Source: Thraustochytrium sp. TN22 (lineage: Eukaryota > Sar > Bigyra > Thraustochytrida > Thraustochytriidae). Taken from it: 64,000 nucleotides of DNA. Both the position numbers and the translations under genes were made by a program. The stretch spans positions 1 through 64,000 of the forward strand of contig JABLUY010000049.1 of the NCBI GenBank assembly GCA_013306675.1. The letters run 5' to 3'. This document shows positions 36,501 to 45,499 of the stretch, piece after piece. The notes beneath the pieces are model-generated. The model saw nothing but the letters and a program-made list of their open reading frames with translations, ran no database searches and was not told the origin of the DNA. Position 1 is the first letter of the stretch. Every line of letters begins with the position of its first letter.

Positions 36501-39500
36501 TTATTGTTCAAGGACAACGCCAGTCCCCTGGACTGGGACGCCTGCTTCCTCCATCTTGAGAATATGTATCATGCCGGATGCATCTGCGAGGACGATTGTT
36601 TTGCCCCGAAGCACGCAACGACGAATGCGATGTTCCGTCCTGAAGCCAACCCAACCGTCGCCGGGCATGATCTGGTGTCCGTGCGATATTTTGAGGGTGC
36701 TGCAAGGCTCGGCGTTCGCGCTCGACGTCGCAACTTGCGCGTCGACTTGCGCGTAGGACTGCAAGTCCCAGTATAGGGCCTTGCCGGACTCATCCTCGCT
36801 GGAGACGATGCCGTCGGCCAAAGTCAGGCTCGTGACTGCTGAGGTGTGCCCCGCAAGCACGCGCAGCAGGTCGCCGGTGCGAGAGTCCCACACGCGAACC
36901 GTCTTGTCTGAGGATCCAGACACGACCCGGTCGCCTTGGACAGCGACAGACTTGACGTGTGACGCGTGCCCGGTGAGCACGTGCAGTGGGTCGCCGGTGC
37001 GAGCGCTCCATACGCGCACCGTGTCGTCGTCAGACCCAGAGACGACCAGGTCACCGTACAAAGCCACACAAGTGATAGCACCTGTGTGGCCCTCGAGCAC
37101 GTGCAGCTCATTGCCGGCGTGAGCGTCCAACACGCGCACCGTCTTGTCGTGCGAGCCAGCGACGACCAGGTCGTCATCCAACGCCACACTGAAGGCTTCT
37201 TCCGCGCGGCCCTCGAGAATATGCAACTGGTCGCCGGTGCGAGCATCCCACACGCGCACCGTGTTGTCCCACGCCCCAGACACGATCCGGTCGCCGTACA
37301 AGGCCACGCTGGAGACGTGGGATACATGTCCCTTGAGCACGTGCAGCAGGTCGCGAGTGTGAGCATCCCAGACGCAGACTGTGTCGTCCCACGAGCCAGA
37401 TACGATCCAGCTACCACTGAGGGCCACGCTGCTGACCCAGGACGTGTGCCCCTCGAGCACATGCAGCTGGTGGCCTGTGTGCGCGTTCCACACGCGGACC
37501 GTGGTGTCCCTGCCCCCGGACACAATCCAGTTACCGACGGAAGCCACACTATCGACTTTGTCCGTGTGCCCCTCGAGCAGACGGACCTGCTCGCCGGTGC
37601 GAGGGTCCCAGACGCGCACCGTGTGGTCCCAGGACGCAGATATGATCCGGTCGCCGTCGAAAACCACGCTGGTGATGGCGTCCGTGTGGCCCTCGAAGAC
37701 ATGCAGCTGCTCGCCGGTGCGGGCGTTCCACAGACGCACCGTATTGTCGTCCGAGGAATCCCAGTCGCCAGAGCCAGTCACGATCCTGTCGCCGGCGACA
37801 GCCACGCTCGTGACAGCGCGCTTGTGACCCTCGAGAAGGAGCAGCTGTTCGCCGCTGCGAGCGTCCCACACGCGCGCCGTCTTGTCCAAGGACGCGGACA
37901 CGATGCGGTCGCCATTCAGAGCCACGCTGAAGATGTATGCCGTGTGCCCTTCGAGCAGGTGCAGCTGCTCGCCAGTATGTGCGTCCCACACGCGCACCGA
38001 GTGGTCCGAAGACCCGGCCACGATCCGATTGCCATCCACAGCCACGCCAGTGAAGTAGCAGTTGGTGGTGCCACTGAGAACCTGCAAGAATGGAACGCGT
38101 GGCGGGTTGAGGGACTGCTTGACTGGGCGGAGCCATGGCCTTTGCGGCGGTCGCAGCGTGCGTCGCAAGGGGTGTTCTGGGTCGCCGATGCGCGCAAGGA
38201 CCGAGCTGGCGAGCTGGTCAGGGTCGGTGATGATGCTAAGCAAGGCCTTTGCAAGGAGTCGGGGGGTGTCGCTCTGGTCATCGAGCTCGGTCCGCAGGAC
38301 ATCGAGCAGGACGGCCTCGACGAAGGCGTGGCGCTCATTTGTCGAGGGCTTCGCCGAGAGGAGGTCGTGAACCCAGTTGAAGTCGTCGAGCAGCGCGCGG
38401 GCCTCGTTGAGCTCGCCGCTCTCTGTGAGGTGGAAAATGATGTGCTTGAGCGCGAAGACGTTGGCGTTGGGGTTGGCGAGGAGGATTTCGGCGAGCGTGG
38501 CGTGACCTTGGCTGCGATCGACCAGGAGCTTCTTGCGCGCACGACCCGGGTCGGAGAGGAAGTCGGGCATGGACTTGTGGATGAAGCGCACCGTGGTGGC
38601 GTCCACGTCGAGGAGCTGCGTGGCGCCTGCGAGCACGTCCTCGGCTTTTGCGATGTCGAGGCCGAGAATCGAGGCCGCGATGCTGACGGGCAACGGGTCG
38701 CGCGCTGCGCACATGGCGCCGAGAAGGGCGTGGTAGATCTTGGTGTTGCCGTGCAGCGGACCGTCGAGCAGCCTCTCAAAGTACTCCTCATACATGGCGT
38801 CGAGGCCGTCGGGGAAGAGGCCGGTCAGCTGAGCGGCCGTGAGGTCCTTCTCACCGTCCTCCCTGAGCTTGCTGTGGAGCATGGCGGCGTACAAGAAGAG
38901 GCCCTGCGCGCTCGCTTCGAGCTGCGGCATGGCGGCCTCGAGCTCCGCATCGTTGGCTACGAAGGGCGCGAGCTTGGCGCGAAGGAAGTTTGCGATGTCG
39001 GCTTTGTTGCGCTCGTCGTCGAGATCGAGCGTGACCGTGTCGTAGTGGCGCAGGCGCTGGCCGATCTCGTCCTCGGGCCTCGAAGCGACCAGGAGGCCAA
39101 GCCAGTCCGGCGTGTTTTTCCACTCCTGGCGAATGATGCGGAAGAGCGCGTCGCGCTGCTCGGGGTCGGCTTCGTCGAGCGCATCGAGCGCCACGACGAC
39201 GCGCGTTGCGGGCCTGTCGACCTTGGAGCACGGCTCGACGATGATGCGCCTGAACAGTGTGAGCGGGTCGGTCTGTTTGCCGGCGTTGGCGATGAGCTCT
39301 GGCGTGTACTGGTCGCGCAGGCCCGGGACGGCCGCGGCGAGCTGGTTGGCGATGCTGCGCAGGCACACCAGCACGTCCTTGGCGTCATCGTCCAGGTAGC
39401 GGAAGAAGTGAGCGGCGCCCATGACCCAGGGCTGAAAATCGGGCAGGCGCTGGGAGATGCTGGTTGCGATGGACCGTTTGGGCTGCATGGGCATGGCGAA

Positions 39501-40619
39501 GCCAAGCAGAGGGGCGCAGAGCGTGGCGACCGTGACGGACTTGCCGGCACCGGCAGGGCCGACCATGGCCATGATGCGCGCGCCCCCGCCGAGCTTCTTG
39601 GCCCAGTCCGCGACCTCGCCGAGAACCCAGAGGCGGGTTCCGGCCTCGTATTCGAGCGCCTTCTTGCGGCCGTCGAAGCAAAAGTCGTAGCCGAGTTCGA
39701 AGGGGGGCGGGCGCGACAACGGCAGGCCGGCCTCGACGCAGACCTTGACCACGCTGGTAACGGTGGCCAAGCCGGCCCACCAAAGCAGGGTCATGATGCG
39801 CGATGGCCAGCCCAGGTGCGTGGCCCAATCGACAACCTCGCTCAGGGTCCAGTGGCGGGATCCGTCCTCGCGCTTGACCGTGAGTGCCTGGTTGTGGTCC
39901 TCCTCCACCAGGGTCGTGGCGGGCGTGTCGATGCCGGCCTTGTCTTGAATCATTTCGACGAGGTAGTACATGTACTCCTCAAACGACTCGTCCTCGTCGT
40001 GGGAGAAGTCGAGATAGAGGTCGTCCTGGAAGATCATGCCGACGGCGCCAGTCCAGTCTCTTTGGCGCGGGATGGCCGGCTCCATGACGACGGCCAGCAT
40101 GTGTGCTGGCTTGAGGCGAGCGGCATGGCGGAACTCGAGCTGGCAGTTGTCCGTCTTGTCGCCACTGTTGACGACCTCGAAGTACGTCTTGGAAAGGCAT
40201 GCGACGAAGACGTCACAATCCTGGATTGAGCTGCTCATGAAGTTGATGATATCGCCCTTGGCGTTGTAGTGGTCCAGAATCACTCTGATTTGCAGCGTTG
40301 GAAGACGCGCATGGAGCCAGTCGGTCATTTTCTTCACGCGCTCGTGATTGTCGCGGCCGAGCTCGTCCTTGCCCCACTTGTGCGAGAAGAAGACTACCAC
40401 GGTCTTGTCGTGCTCCGTGGCTGGCGCCTGAGCGGAGTCCAGGTCCACCGCGCGAGGCCACGCAACCAGCCAGTAGCGTGCGAGCAGCATGCCTGCGGTG
40501 GTGGCGTTGGGGGCCGCCTTGAGCGAGGCGTCGGGGGGCGCCTTGAGCGAGGCTTCAAGCGCCTTGAGCGAGGCGTCGGGCGCCGCAGCCTCGCTGTAAA
40601 CGGGGTCTTTGCCGTCCAT
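36501..40619 (-). CDS. TIR-NACHT-WD40 STAND protein, copy A (NLR-like)
   Basis: The product has 1372 residues in one exon; the start at 40619 (ACCATGGACGGC) is chosen over an upstream GTG. An Ala/Ser/Lys/Pro-rich leader (DASLKA repeats, 5-40) precedes a TIR-like domain (about 71-215): VVVFFSHKWG (75-83) is the first strand and box 1, and DNCQLEFRHA carries Cys159 and Glu162 at the place of the C-x-x-E that holds the NADase glutamate in catalytic TIRs. The NACHT ATPase has P-loop GPAGAGKS (354-361) and Walker B VVVALDALDEAD (about 475-486). After a helical region come about eleven WD40 repeats (about 846-1295) of roughly 40 residues, very alike one another, and an 80-residue tail. The architecture matches fungal HET-E/NWD and animal NLR-type sensors. 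The ligand is unknown; an immune or incompatibility role is inference. An Atg22-like gene is divergent upstream. Confidence 0.9.
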   Translation of the reverse strand: MDGKDPVYSEAAAPDASLKALEASLKAPPDASLKAAPNATTAGMLLARYWLVAWPRAVDLDSAQAPATEHDKTVVVFFSHKWGKDELGRDNHERVKKMTDWLHARLPTLQIRVILDHYNAKGDIINFMSSSIQDCDVFVACLSKTYFEVVNSGDKTDNCQLEFRHAARLKPAHMLAVVMEPAIPRQRDWTGAVGMIFQDDLYLDFSHDEDESFEEYMYYLVEMIQDKAGIDTPATTLVEEDHNQALTVKREDGSRHWTLSEVVDWATHLGWPSRIMTLLWWAGLATVTSVVKVCVEAGLPLSRPPPFELGYDFCFDGRKKALEYEAGTRLWVLGEVADWAKKLGGGARIMAMVGPAGAGKSVTVATLCAPLLGFAMPMQPKRSIATSISQRLPDFQPWVMGAAHFFRYLDDDAKDVLVCLRSIANQLAAAVPGLRDQYTPELIANAGKQTDPLTLFRRIIVEPCSKVDRPATRVVVALDALDEADPEQRDALFRIIRQEWKNTPDWLGLLVASRPEDEIGQRLRHYDTVTLDLDDERNKADIANFLRAKLAPFVANDAELEAAMPQLEASAQGLFLYAAMLHSKLREDGEKDLTAAQLTGLFPDGLDAMYEEYFERLLDGPLHGNTKIYHALLGAMCAARDPLPVSIAASILGLDIAKAEDVLAGATQLLDVDATTVRFIHKSMPDFLSDPGRARKKLLVDRSQGHATLAEILLANPNANVFALKHIIFHLTESGELNEARALLDDFNWVHDLLSAKPSTNERHAFVEAVLLDVLRTELDDQSDTPRLLAKALLSIITDPDQLASSVLARIGDPEHPLRRTLRPPQRPWLRPVKQSLNPPRVPFLQVLSGTTNCYFTGVAVDGNRIVAGSSDHSVRVWDAHTGEQLHLLEGHTAYIFSVALNGDRIVSASLDKTARVWDARSGEQLLLLEGHKRAVTSVAVAGDRIVTGSGDWDSSDDNTVRLWNARTGEQLHVFEGHTDAITSVVFDGDRIISASWDHTVRVWDPRTGEQVRLLEGHTDKVDSVASVGNWIVSGGRDTTVRVWNAHTGHQLHVLEGHTSWVSSVALSGSWIVSGSWDDTVCVWDAHTRDLLHVLKGHVSHVSSVALYGDRIVSGAWDNTVRVWDARTGDQLHILEGRAEEAFSVALDDDLVVAGSHDKTVRVLDAHAGNELHVLEGHTGAITCVALYGDLVVSGSDDDTVRVWSARTGDPLHVLTGHASHVKSVAVQGDRVVSGSSDKTVRVWDSRTGDLLRVLAGHTSAVTSLTLADGIVSSEDESGKALYWDLQSYAQVDAQVATSSANAEPCSTLKISHGHQIMPGDGWVGFRTEHRIRRCVLRGKTIVLADASGMIHILKMEEAGVPVQGTGVVLEQ

Positions 40620-41900
40620 GGTTGCAGCAGAGGCCACGTTTCCGCGCACAGCAAGCCCGCGCTCTCAGCTCGTACGCGAGCTAGGACGAGAGGAGCAGGA
40701 CGCTGGCACGTGCCGGCATGCGCGCAGCGTCGCGGCACCCGGCACGGCACGGCCGGCAGGTGCGAGCGCTCCCTCAGCCCAGCCAGTCGCAGCAGCCGCA
40801 GCAGCCGCAGCAGCCGCAGCAGCGCCAGCAGCGCCAGCAGCCACAGCAGCTCTGTCACCACGATTGCGGCGCTTGCAGTGCAGGTACGCCAGCAGCAGGC
40901 TCTGACTGACAGTGAGGTGAGTCCAGTGCACTGAGTGCAGTGACCATTGACACTGACCATAACTAAGAGCAGCCGGGCCTGAGCTGTGCAGCCTTGCCAG
41001 CGAGCGGCCCGCGGGCCTCGGCAACCATGGCAATTCGGACTCGGACACCCGTGGCCTGACGGCTGCATTGGGTCGCGTCCGAGTCGGCGCGCCTCGTTCT
41101 CATCAGAGTCATGGTCTCGTCGCGGCGGCGGCCAGCCGGCCGGCGGCGGCGGCGCCGCCGCGGCGGCGGCGCGGCGCGTCCGTCGAGACCGGTCTGTTGC
41201 ACCGCCCAGTCACAGCTCCAAGTCGGACTCCCGAGTCGCCGGCGGGCGCCTGCCAGTGAGGGGCAGGCTGGCTCGGCTTGACGGTGAGACGCGAGCTCAG
41301 GGCTGTGCAGGACGTACAAGAGGCGCATCGCGCGGCACTGCCTGCCTGTACTGGCCTGTGCTCTTCTAGCTAGCTAGCTAGTAGAGGGAGGGAACGTAGA
41401 GATACCACCGGAGGCGCCCAGAGGCACGAGCAGGCTCGGCGCAGCCTAGCGCCGGCCACGGACGCGCATCGCGTGCGTGCGCACACACAAGAAGAACAGG
41501 GCCTCGGCGCTGGGTCCGCGATGCTCCTCCAGGCCGCGTTGCGGTTCGTCGCGGCTCGTCGAGTTCGCAGCGGTTCATGGGATGAAGCGCGCATCATGAT
41601 GATCGTCACGACTCGTACTCGTACTCGGCCTCGGACTCGAACCCAACCTCCGCGCTGCACGCACAGACAACGAACTTGACGATGCTCTGAGCAACGCTGA
41701 GCAACGCACCACGCACTCGTGCGAGCGAACGGCGGGACAAGAGCAACTGTGCGTCGACGTGGGACGGTTTTCTACTTCCCCACTCTAACTTCTACGAGGC
41801 CGAAGCCACCACTCCATCGGTGGGAGTGGGAGGGAGCCTCAGGGAGGCGAAAACGCGCAAAGCGACGGGCGAGGCGAGATATCAGGCGAGGCGAGACGAG
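40620..41900. other. divergent promoter region between STAND copy A and an Atg22-like gene
   Basis: A region directly upstream of the STAND start (CAGCAAGCCCGCGCTCTCAG and following) is also found upstream of copy B, and weaker similarity continues to about 41700. A CAGCAGCCG-type run lies at about 40785-40852, ACTCGGAC words near 41036, 41079 and 41216, (TAGC)n at about 41370, and a CATCATGATGATCGTCACGACTCG stretch near 41593. No gene is seen. Confidence 0.55.
40785..40852. repeat. CAGCAGCCG-type trinucleotide-rich repeat
   Basis: Runs of GCAGCC/GCAGCAGC, about 68 bp, sit about 170 bp upstream of the STAND copy A start and are not present at the same place upstream of copy B. Confidence 0.7.
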
Positions 41901-43481
41901 ATGAAATGGGGACGGGGACGACGCAGCAAACTTGCAAGGATGAAGCGAGTTTGTGCGCTAGAAAATGAGGCCCTGGGCTTGGTGCTGTGCTCTGCGGCAC
42001 GGGCACCAGTGATGGCGCACTTGGTTGTGTACGCGAGCGTCGCGACGAGCGCCTTCTCGAGCACAATAGGGGACTGTAGCGAGGTCTGGGTGCTCGGCAT
42101 TGTCGTGGCTGTGAGCAGTGCCGTAGCAGCCGTCGTGAGCCCCGTCGTCGGCGGGGCAAGAGATCGCGGGCGGTGGCTTCGCGTGGCCTTGGGGACGCTC
42201 GTGCTCTCCGTTGGCGTGCAGGCTGGCCTATTTTTGTCCTCGAGCGGCGAGACGAAAGAGGACGCAGCTGCAGAGACGCCGCCGCAACCGTTCTGGGGTT
42301 CCCCGACGGCGCTTGGGGTGATCGCGGCGAGCCTCGTTCTGCAGGTCGTGAGTTACGAGCTGCTGGCAGTACTGACCAACGCGTCTGCGCCAGAGGTGGA
42401 CGAGGATGCCGGAGTGGTCGCTCGAAAGGTTTGCTTGGCGCACGCGGCCATGAGGAGCGCCGCGGCGTTCCTGGTGGGAGGCGTGATGCTCCTTGCGGCC
42501 GTGGCCGGCCTGAGTGTCTTCGAGCAGGCCTCCTTGGCGTCCACCGCTGCGATTCTCCTCGCCGTAGGCCTCGCGTCGGTGGGCCTGCCAAGGCTGGGCA
42601 CGCGCCAACGGCCGAGGCAGGGCAGGCGGCACAGGTCGAGACCGGGCATGCGCAAAAGGTGGAGGTCTTCTTCCAAGCGGAACGTGTCGCTCTTCACAGC
42701 CGAGGACACCGACGATGACAATGAGACTGGGGAGACTGGGGAGACTGAGGAGCAGGAGACGGCCGCAAAGGCCACAGAGGGAGAATGCGAGCCTTGGGCG
42801 CTCTGTAGGCGTCCCCTGGGCACCTTTGCAGCGTCTTGGGCGTGCGCAGGAGCACCGCTGACGTGGGCGAGCCTGCTTGCGGCAGTCCTGCTGCAGCGCA
42901 GGGGCGCTGGACAAGCCTCGTGGATACTGTTGGTGGCCCTGTTGGCGGCAACGCCGGGTTCGCTCCTCGCAGTCGCCGTGCAGCGAGTCGTCACGATGCG
43001 CGGTGTTTACGTGGGGGGCAACTTGAGCCTCGCGCTGTGCGCGCTGGGGCTCGAGTCGGGCGCTGTCTGCCGATTGTGGGCCGCGACTGCCCTGGGCGTG
43101 GTCGCCGGCGCTGCGGGCGGTAGCGTCGCCGCCTCTGCGGATGCGCTGTTTTGCGAGCTTGCTCCCGGCGGCCGGGCCGGCACGTGGTTTGGGATTCGCG
43201 TGGCGGTGTCCCGCTCGCTAGCGTGGGCGCCGCCACTCGTGTACGTGGCACTGGGCGGGTCGTCGTGGGCCACGACGGCTGCGACAGCGCCGTTCTTCGT
43301 GCTGGCCGCCGGTCTCGGCGCGTGCGTGGACGTCGAGCAGCCGAGAGCGAGAAGTTCGCACGAGGCGGATGCGGGCGCTTTGGTGGTGGCCGAGACGGGC
43401 CTGAGTGCAGTGGACATGCTGGAGGACGCCAAAGACGGTGCGCGGGTGCGGTCACCGGTGCCCGCGCGGTGGGCATCTTAG
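41901..43481 (+). CDS. Atg22-like major facilitator protein, diverged member
   Basis: The product has 526 residues from the ATG at 41901; 41940 is an equally possible start, and the frame before them opens at a GTG. There are about 10-12 hydrophobic segments. It matches its three relatives at 54.3-61.1 kb in several landmarks: YASVATSAFSSTIGDC near the N-terminus (others LFASVATNAFA-SVADC), an ELLAVLTNASAPEV segment, and ELAPGGRAGTWFGIRVAVS near the C-terminus (others LIPGGKESTYFGIKVTF). Atg22 proteins export amino acids from vacuoles after autophagy. This copy lacks the LLFTxxNExS block and has a long, basic then acidic cytosolic loop (about 250-310, with GETGETEEQE), so it is the most derived. 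It is divergent from STAND copy A and convergent with the WD40 gene, with overlapping stops. Confidence 0.65.
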   Translation: MKWGRGRRSKLARMKRVCALENEALGLVLCSAARAPVMAHLVVYASVATSAFSSTIGDCSEVWVLGIVVAVSSAVAAVVSPVVGGARDRGRWLRVALGTLVLSVGVQAGLFLSSSGETKEDAAAETPPQPFWGSPTALGVIAASLVLQVVSYELLAVLTNASAPEVDEDAGVVARKVCLAHAAMRSAAAFLVGGVMLLAAVAGLSVFEQASLASTAAILLAVGLASVGLPRLGTRQRPRQGRRHRSRPGMRKRWRSSSKRNVSLFTAEDTDDDNETGETGETEEQETAAKATEGECEPWALCRRPLGTFAASWACAGAPLTWASLLAAVLLQRRGAGQASWILLVALLAATPGSLLAVAVQRVVTMRGVYVGGNLSLALCALGLESGAVCRLWAATALGVVAGAAGGSVAASADALFCELAPGGRAGTWFGIRVAVSRSLAWAPPLVYVALGGSSWATTAATAPFFVLAAGLGACVDVEQPRARSSHEADAGALVVAETGLSAVDMLEDAKDGARVRSPVPARWAS

Positions 43482-45265
43482 CAAAGGCGCATGCGCAGCA
43501 CAGTCTGCGCGGCGCCGACGTAGACGCGGCGCGCGTCGAGAGGGTCGAGCGTGAGCGCGGTGGGCACGAGGTCGAGATCGCCGCGCGAGATGAGCGCGCC
43601 GCCGCTGTCGAGGTCCAGCAGCGAGATGGAGGCGCCATCCGCGCCGCAGGCCAGCACGCGTGAGCCGGACTCGACGCAGAGCGGATGGTAGATGGCTTTG
43701 CAGCGCGTTGTGCCGAGCGGTTGATGCGCGAGCATGTCAAGCAGCGGGCCGGCGGTGGGCTTGCGCAGGTCGAAGAGGCGCATCTCGGCGCTGAAGCTGG
43801 TGGTGAGCAGGTGCGTGTCGTGACCGGGGCGCCATCGCACGGAGTTGACGGCGAGCGCGTGCGCCTCGGCGATGCGCGTTGCGACAGAACGCGAGCGCAG
43901 GTCTAGCACGCTTACACAGGAGTCGTTGCCGGTGGACGCGGCCGTGTGCTGGTCCCGCAGGCGCACGCTCTTGACGACGCCGTCATGCGCATCCTCGTAG
44001 CGCTGCACAAGGCGAAAGCCGTCGGCACCGTCGTCGAGCCGCGAGACCGCCACCGTGGCGTCCTTGGAGCCCGTCACGACGACGGGGCCCGTGGCGTGCA
44101 TGGAGAAGATGCCGCCGAGGTGCAAATCTTCTGGTGCGCTCGCAGCCGCGCGAGCGCGACCCGTGCTCTCGTCTTGCTGCGCTACGTCGAAGAGTTCCAG
44201 CATGCCGTCGTTGGAGGCGGCCAGCAGGAGGATGCTGTCGTCACGACGGTCTAGGAACTGCACGCTCGAGCACCACCCACGGAAAGCTTTAAAGGACAGC
44301 AGCGGCTCACTGCGTGCGCTCGTGCCAAAGATGGCCAAGCGGCCACCGTGGCCGGCCGCCGCGACGAGCGGCCGTGTCGCGTGTGCGTCCACGCAGTACG
44401 TGCGTTTGAGCGATGCATCGGTCCACTGGCAGCCGTCTTGGGCCAGCAGTCGAGTGGCGACCCTTCTTGTTTCCGTCTCAGAATCGGGCTCTGGCGCTGC
44501 GTCGTGGACGCTGTAGCTGGCCACCATGCTAGGCGCAAAGGTAATGGCAGGCTGTTCCTCGATTTCTTTTTCTTCGTGCGCAAGAGTCCCACGAGGCGCA
44601 TCGGCAGGTCCCGCAGCGAGTCGCCGGCTTCGTCGCGTGATGCGTGGTGCCGCTGGCGGTCGCTTCTGCCGACGCTTCGGGGGTTGTTTCTGGGGTCGCG
44701 CTGTTGCTGTGCCCGCAGCAGTCAGATCCTCGCCCAGTCCTAGGCTTTCTAGAAAGGCGTGATTGTTTTTGATGTTGGCGAGGCGTCGCTCTTCGTACGA
44801 ACCGGCGGCAGACTCGTCAGTCGTAGAGTCGTCCGGGAGTGGGGGTGCGTCCTGGGTCGCACCTTGCAGGTCCGCGTCCTTGGTCTTGCGATGTTCCATC
44901 TCCCGGTCAATGTCGTCGTCCACTGCAGCCTCTGCCGCAGCTTCGACCTGGCCGTCTGGTGCAGGGTCCCTTGTCACGGCGTGCGTTGCGGACGCATTGA
45001 TGAGGTCTGCGTCCTGCTGGCTCGGCGCGTCGCGGTCTGCGTCGTCGCGGTCTGCGTCGTCGTCGTCGCGGTCTGCGTCGTCGTCGCGGTCTGCGTCGTC
45101 GCGGTCTACGTCGTCGTCGCGGTCTGCGTCGTCGCGGTCTGCGCCATCCACCTCGTGTACCGCTGCCGCTGCAGCTTCACCATGGCCCTCACGGACAGCC
45201 TCCGCTACCGGCGGCGGCGCTTTCACGCGCCGCAGAAAGGGAAGCTTGAGCTGCTTCACGGCCAT
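43478..45265 (-). CDS. WDR76: CMR1/WDR76-like WD40 protein
   Basis: The product has 595 residues. CMR1/WDR76 proteins bind damaged or replicating DNA and act in genome maintenance. The N-terminus is a disordered acidic tract with many DRDDAD repeats (about 40-80). Next comes SYEERRLANIKNNHAFLESLGL, matching the family's YExxRxxNIxxNxxFLxxL helix, and a basic segment RITRRSRRLAAG like its 'SxRLxG' motif. About six WD40 repeats cover 270-590, with VNSVRWRPGHDTHLLTTSFSAEMRLFDLR typical. The start at 45265 (GCCATGGCC) has good context. The promoter must lie within 234 bp, because STAND copy B ends at 45500 on the same strand. The last codons overlap the stop of the plus-strand Atg22-like gene (stop codons share bases 43479-43480). 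Confidence 0.8.
   Translation of the reverse strand: MAVKQLKLPFLRRVKAPPPVAEAVREGHGEAAAAAVHEVDGADRDDADRDDDVDRDDADRDDDADRDDDDADRDDADRDAPSQQDADLINASATHAVTRDPAPDGQVEAAAEAAVDDDIDREMEHRKTKDADLQGATQDAPPLPDDSTTDESAAGSYEERRLANIKNNHAFLESLGLGEDLTAAGTATARPQKQPPKRRQKRPPAAPRITRRSRRLAAGPADAPRGTLAHEEKEIEEQPAITFAPSMVASYSVHDAAPEPDSETETRRVATRLLAQDGCQWTDASLKRTYCVDAHATRPLVAAAGHGGRLAIFGTSARSEPLLSFKAFRGWCSSVQFLDRRDDSILLLAASNDGMLELFDVAQQDESTGRARAAASAPEDLHLGGIFSMHATGPVVVTGSKDATVAVSRLDDGADGFRLVQRYEDAHDGVVKSVRLRDQHTAASTGNDSCVSVLDLRSRSVATRIAEAHALAVNSVRWRPGHDTHLLTTSFSAEMRLFDLRKPTAGPLLDMLAHQPLGTTRCKAIYHPLCVESGSRVLACGADGASISLLDLDSGGALISRGDLDLVPTALTLDPLDARRVYVGAAQTVLRMRLC
45017..45150 (-). repeat. coding repeat for the Asp-rich tract of the WDR76-like gene
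   Basis: GTCTGCGTCGTCGCG-type units (plus strand) encode RDDAD repeats. The units vary in length by multiples of three, as expected of an expandable, frame-preserving array. Confidence 0.75.
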
Positions 45266-45499
45266 GGCTGGCGCCGCGGCTTTCCGCGTGGCTCGTGCCG
45301 CCCGCGCGCGCGCGCGTCTGCCGCGTGTCTCGGGAGCGCGCGGCGCGCTCGACTTGGACTTGGAGCGATGGAGCCACGTGCCACGGCCCGGCGGTCGTTA
45401 GGTAGCCGCCTGTGATCAGAAGAAGAGCAATCAACTTGAACCGCAACCACTGACTCGTCAAATGAGAGAGGACCCGAGCTCCCGAGAAAAAAGATTGGT

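Noticed and set aside
36966-40229. 1087-residue open frame on the plus strand, antisense to STAND copy A (and a 948-residue one at 45992-48838 antisense to copy B)
   Set aside because: The sense frame has clear TIR, NACHT and WD40 motifs. The antisense frame exists because GC-rich codons leave few stops on the other strand, and it has no recognisable domain.
41620-41660. GGACTCGAACCC, resembling a reverse-strand tRNA T-loop
   Set aside because: The flanking bases do not pair into a T stem, and it lies inside a tract of CTCGTACTCG repeats.
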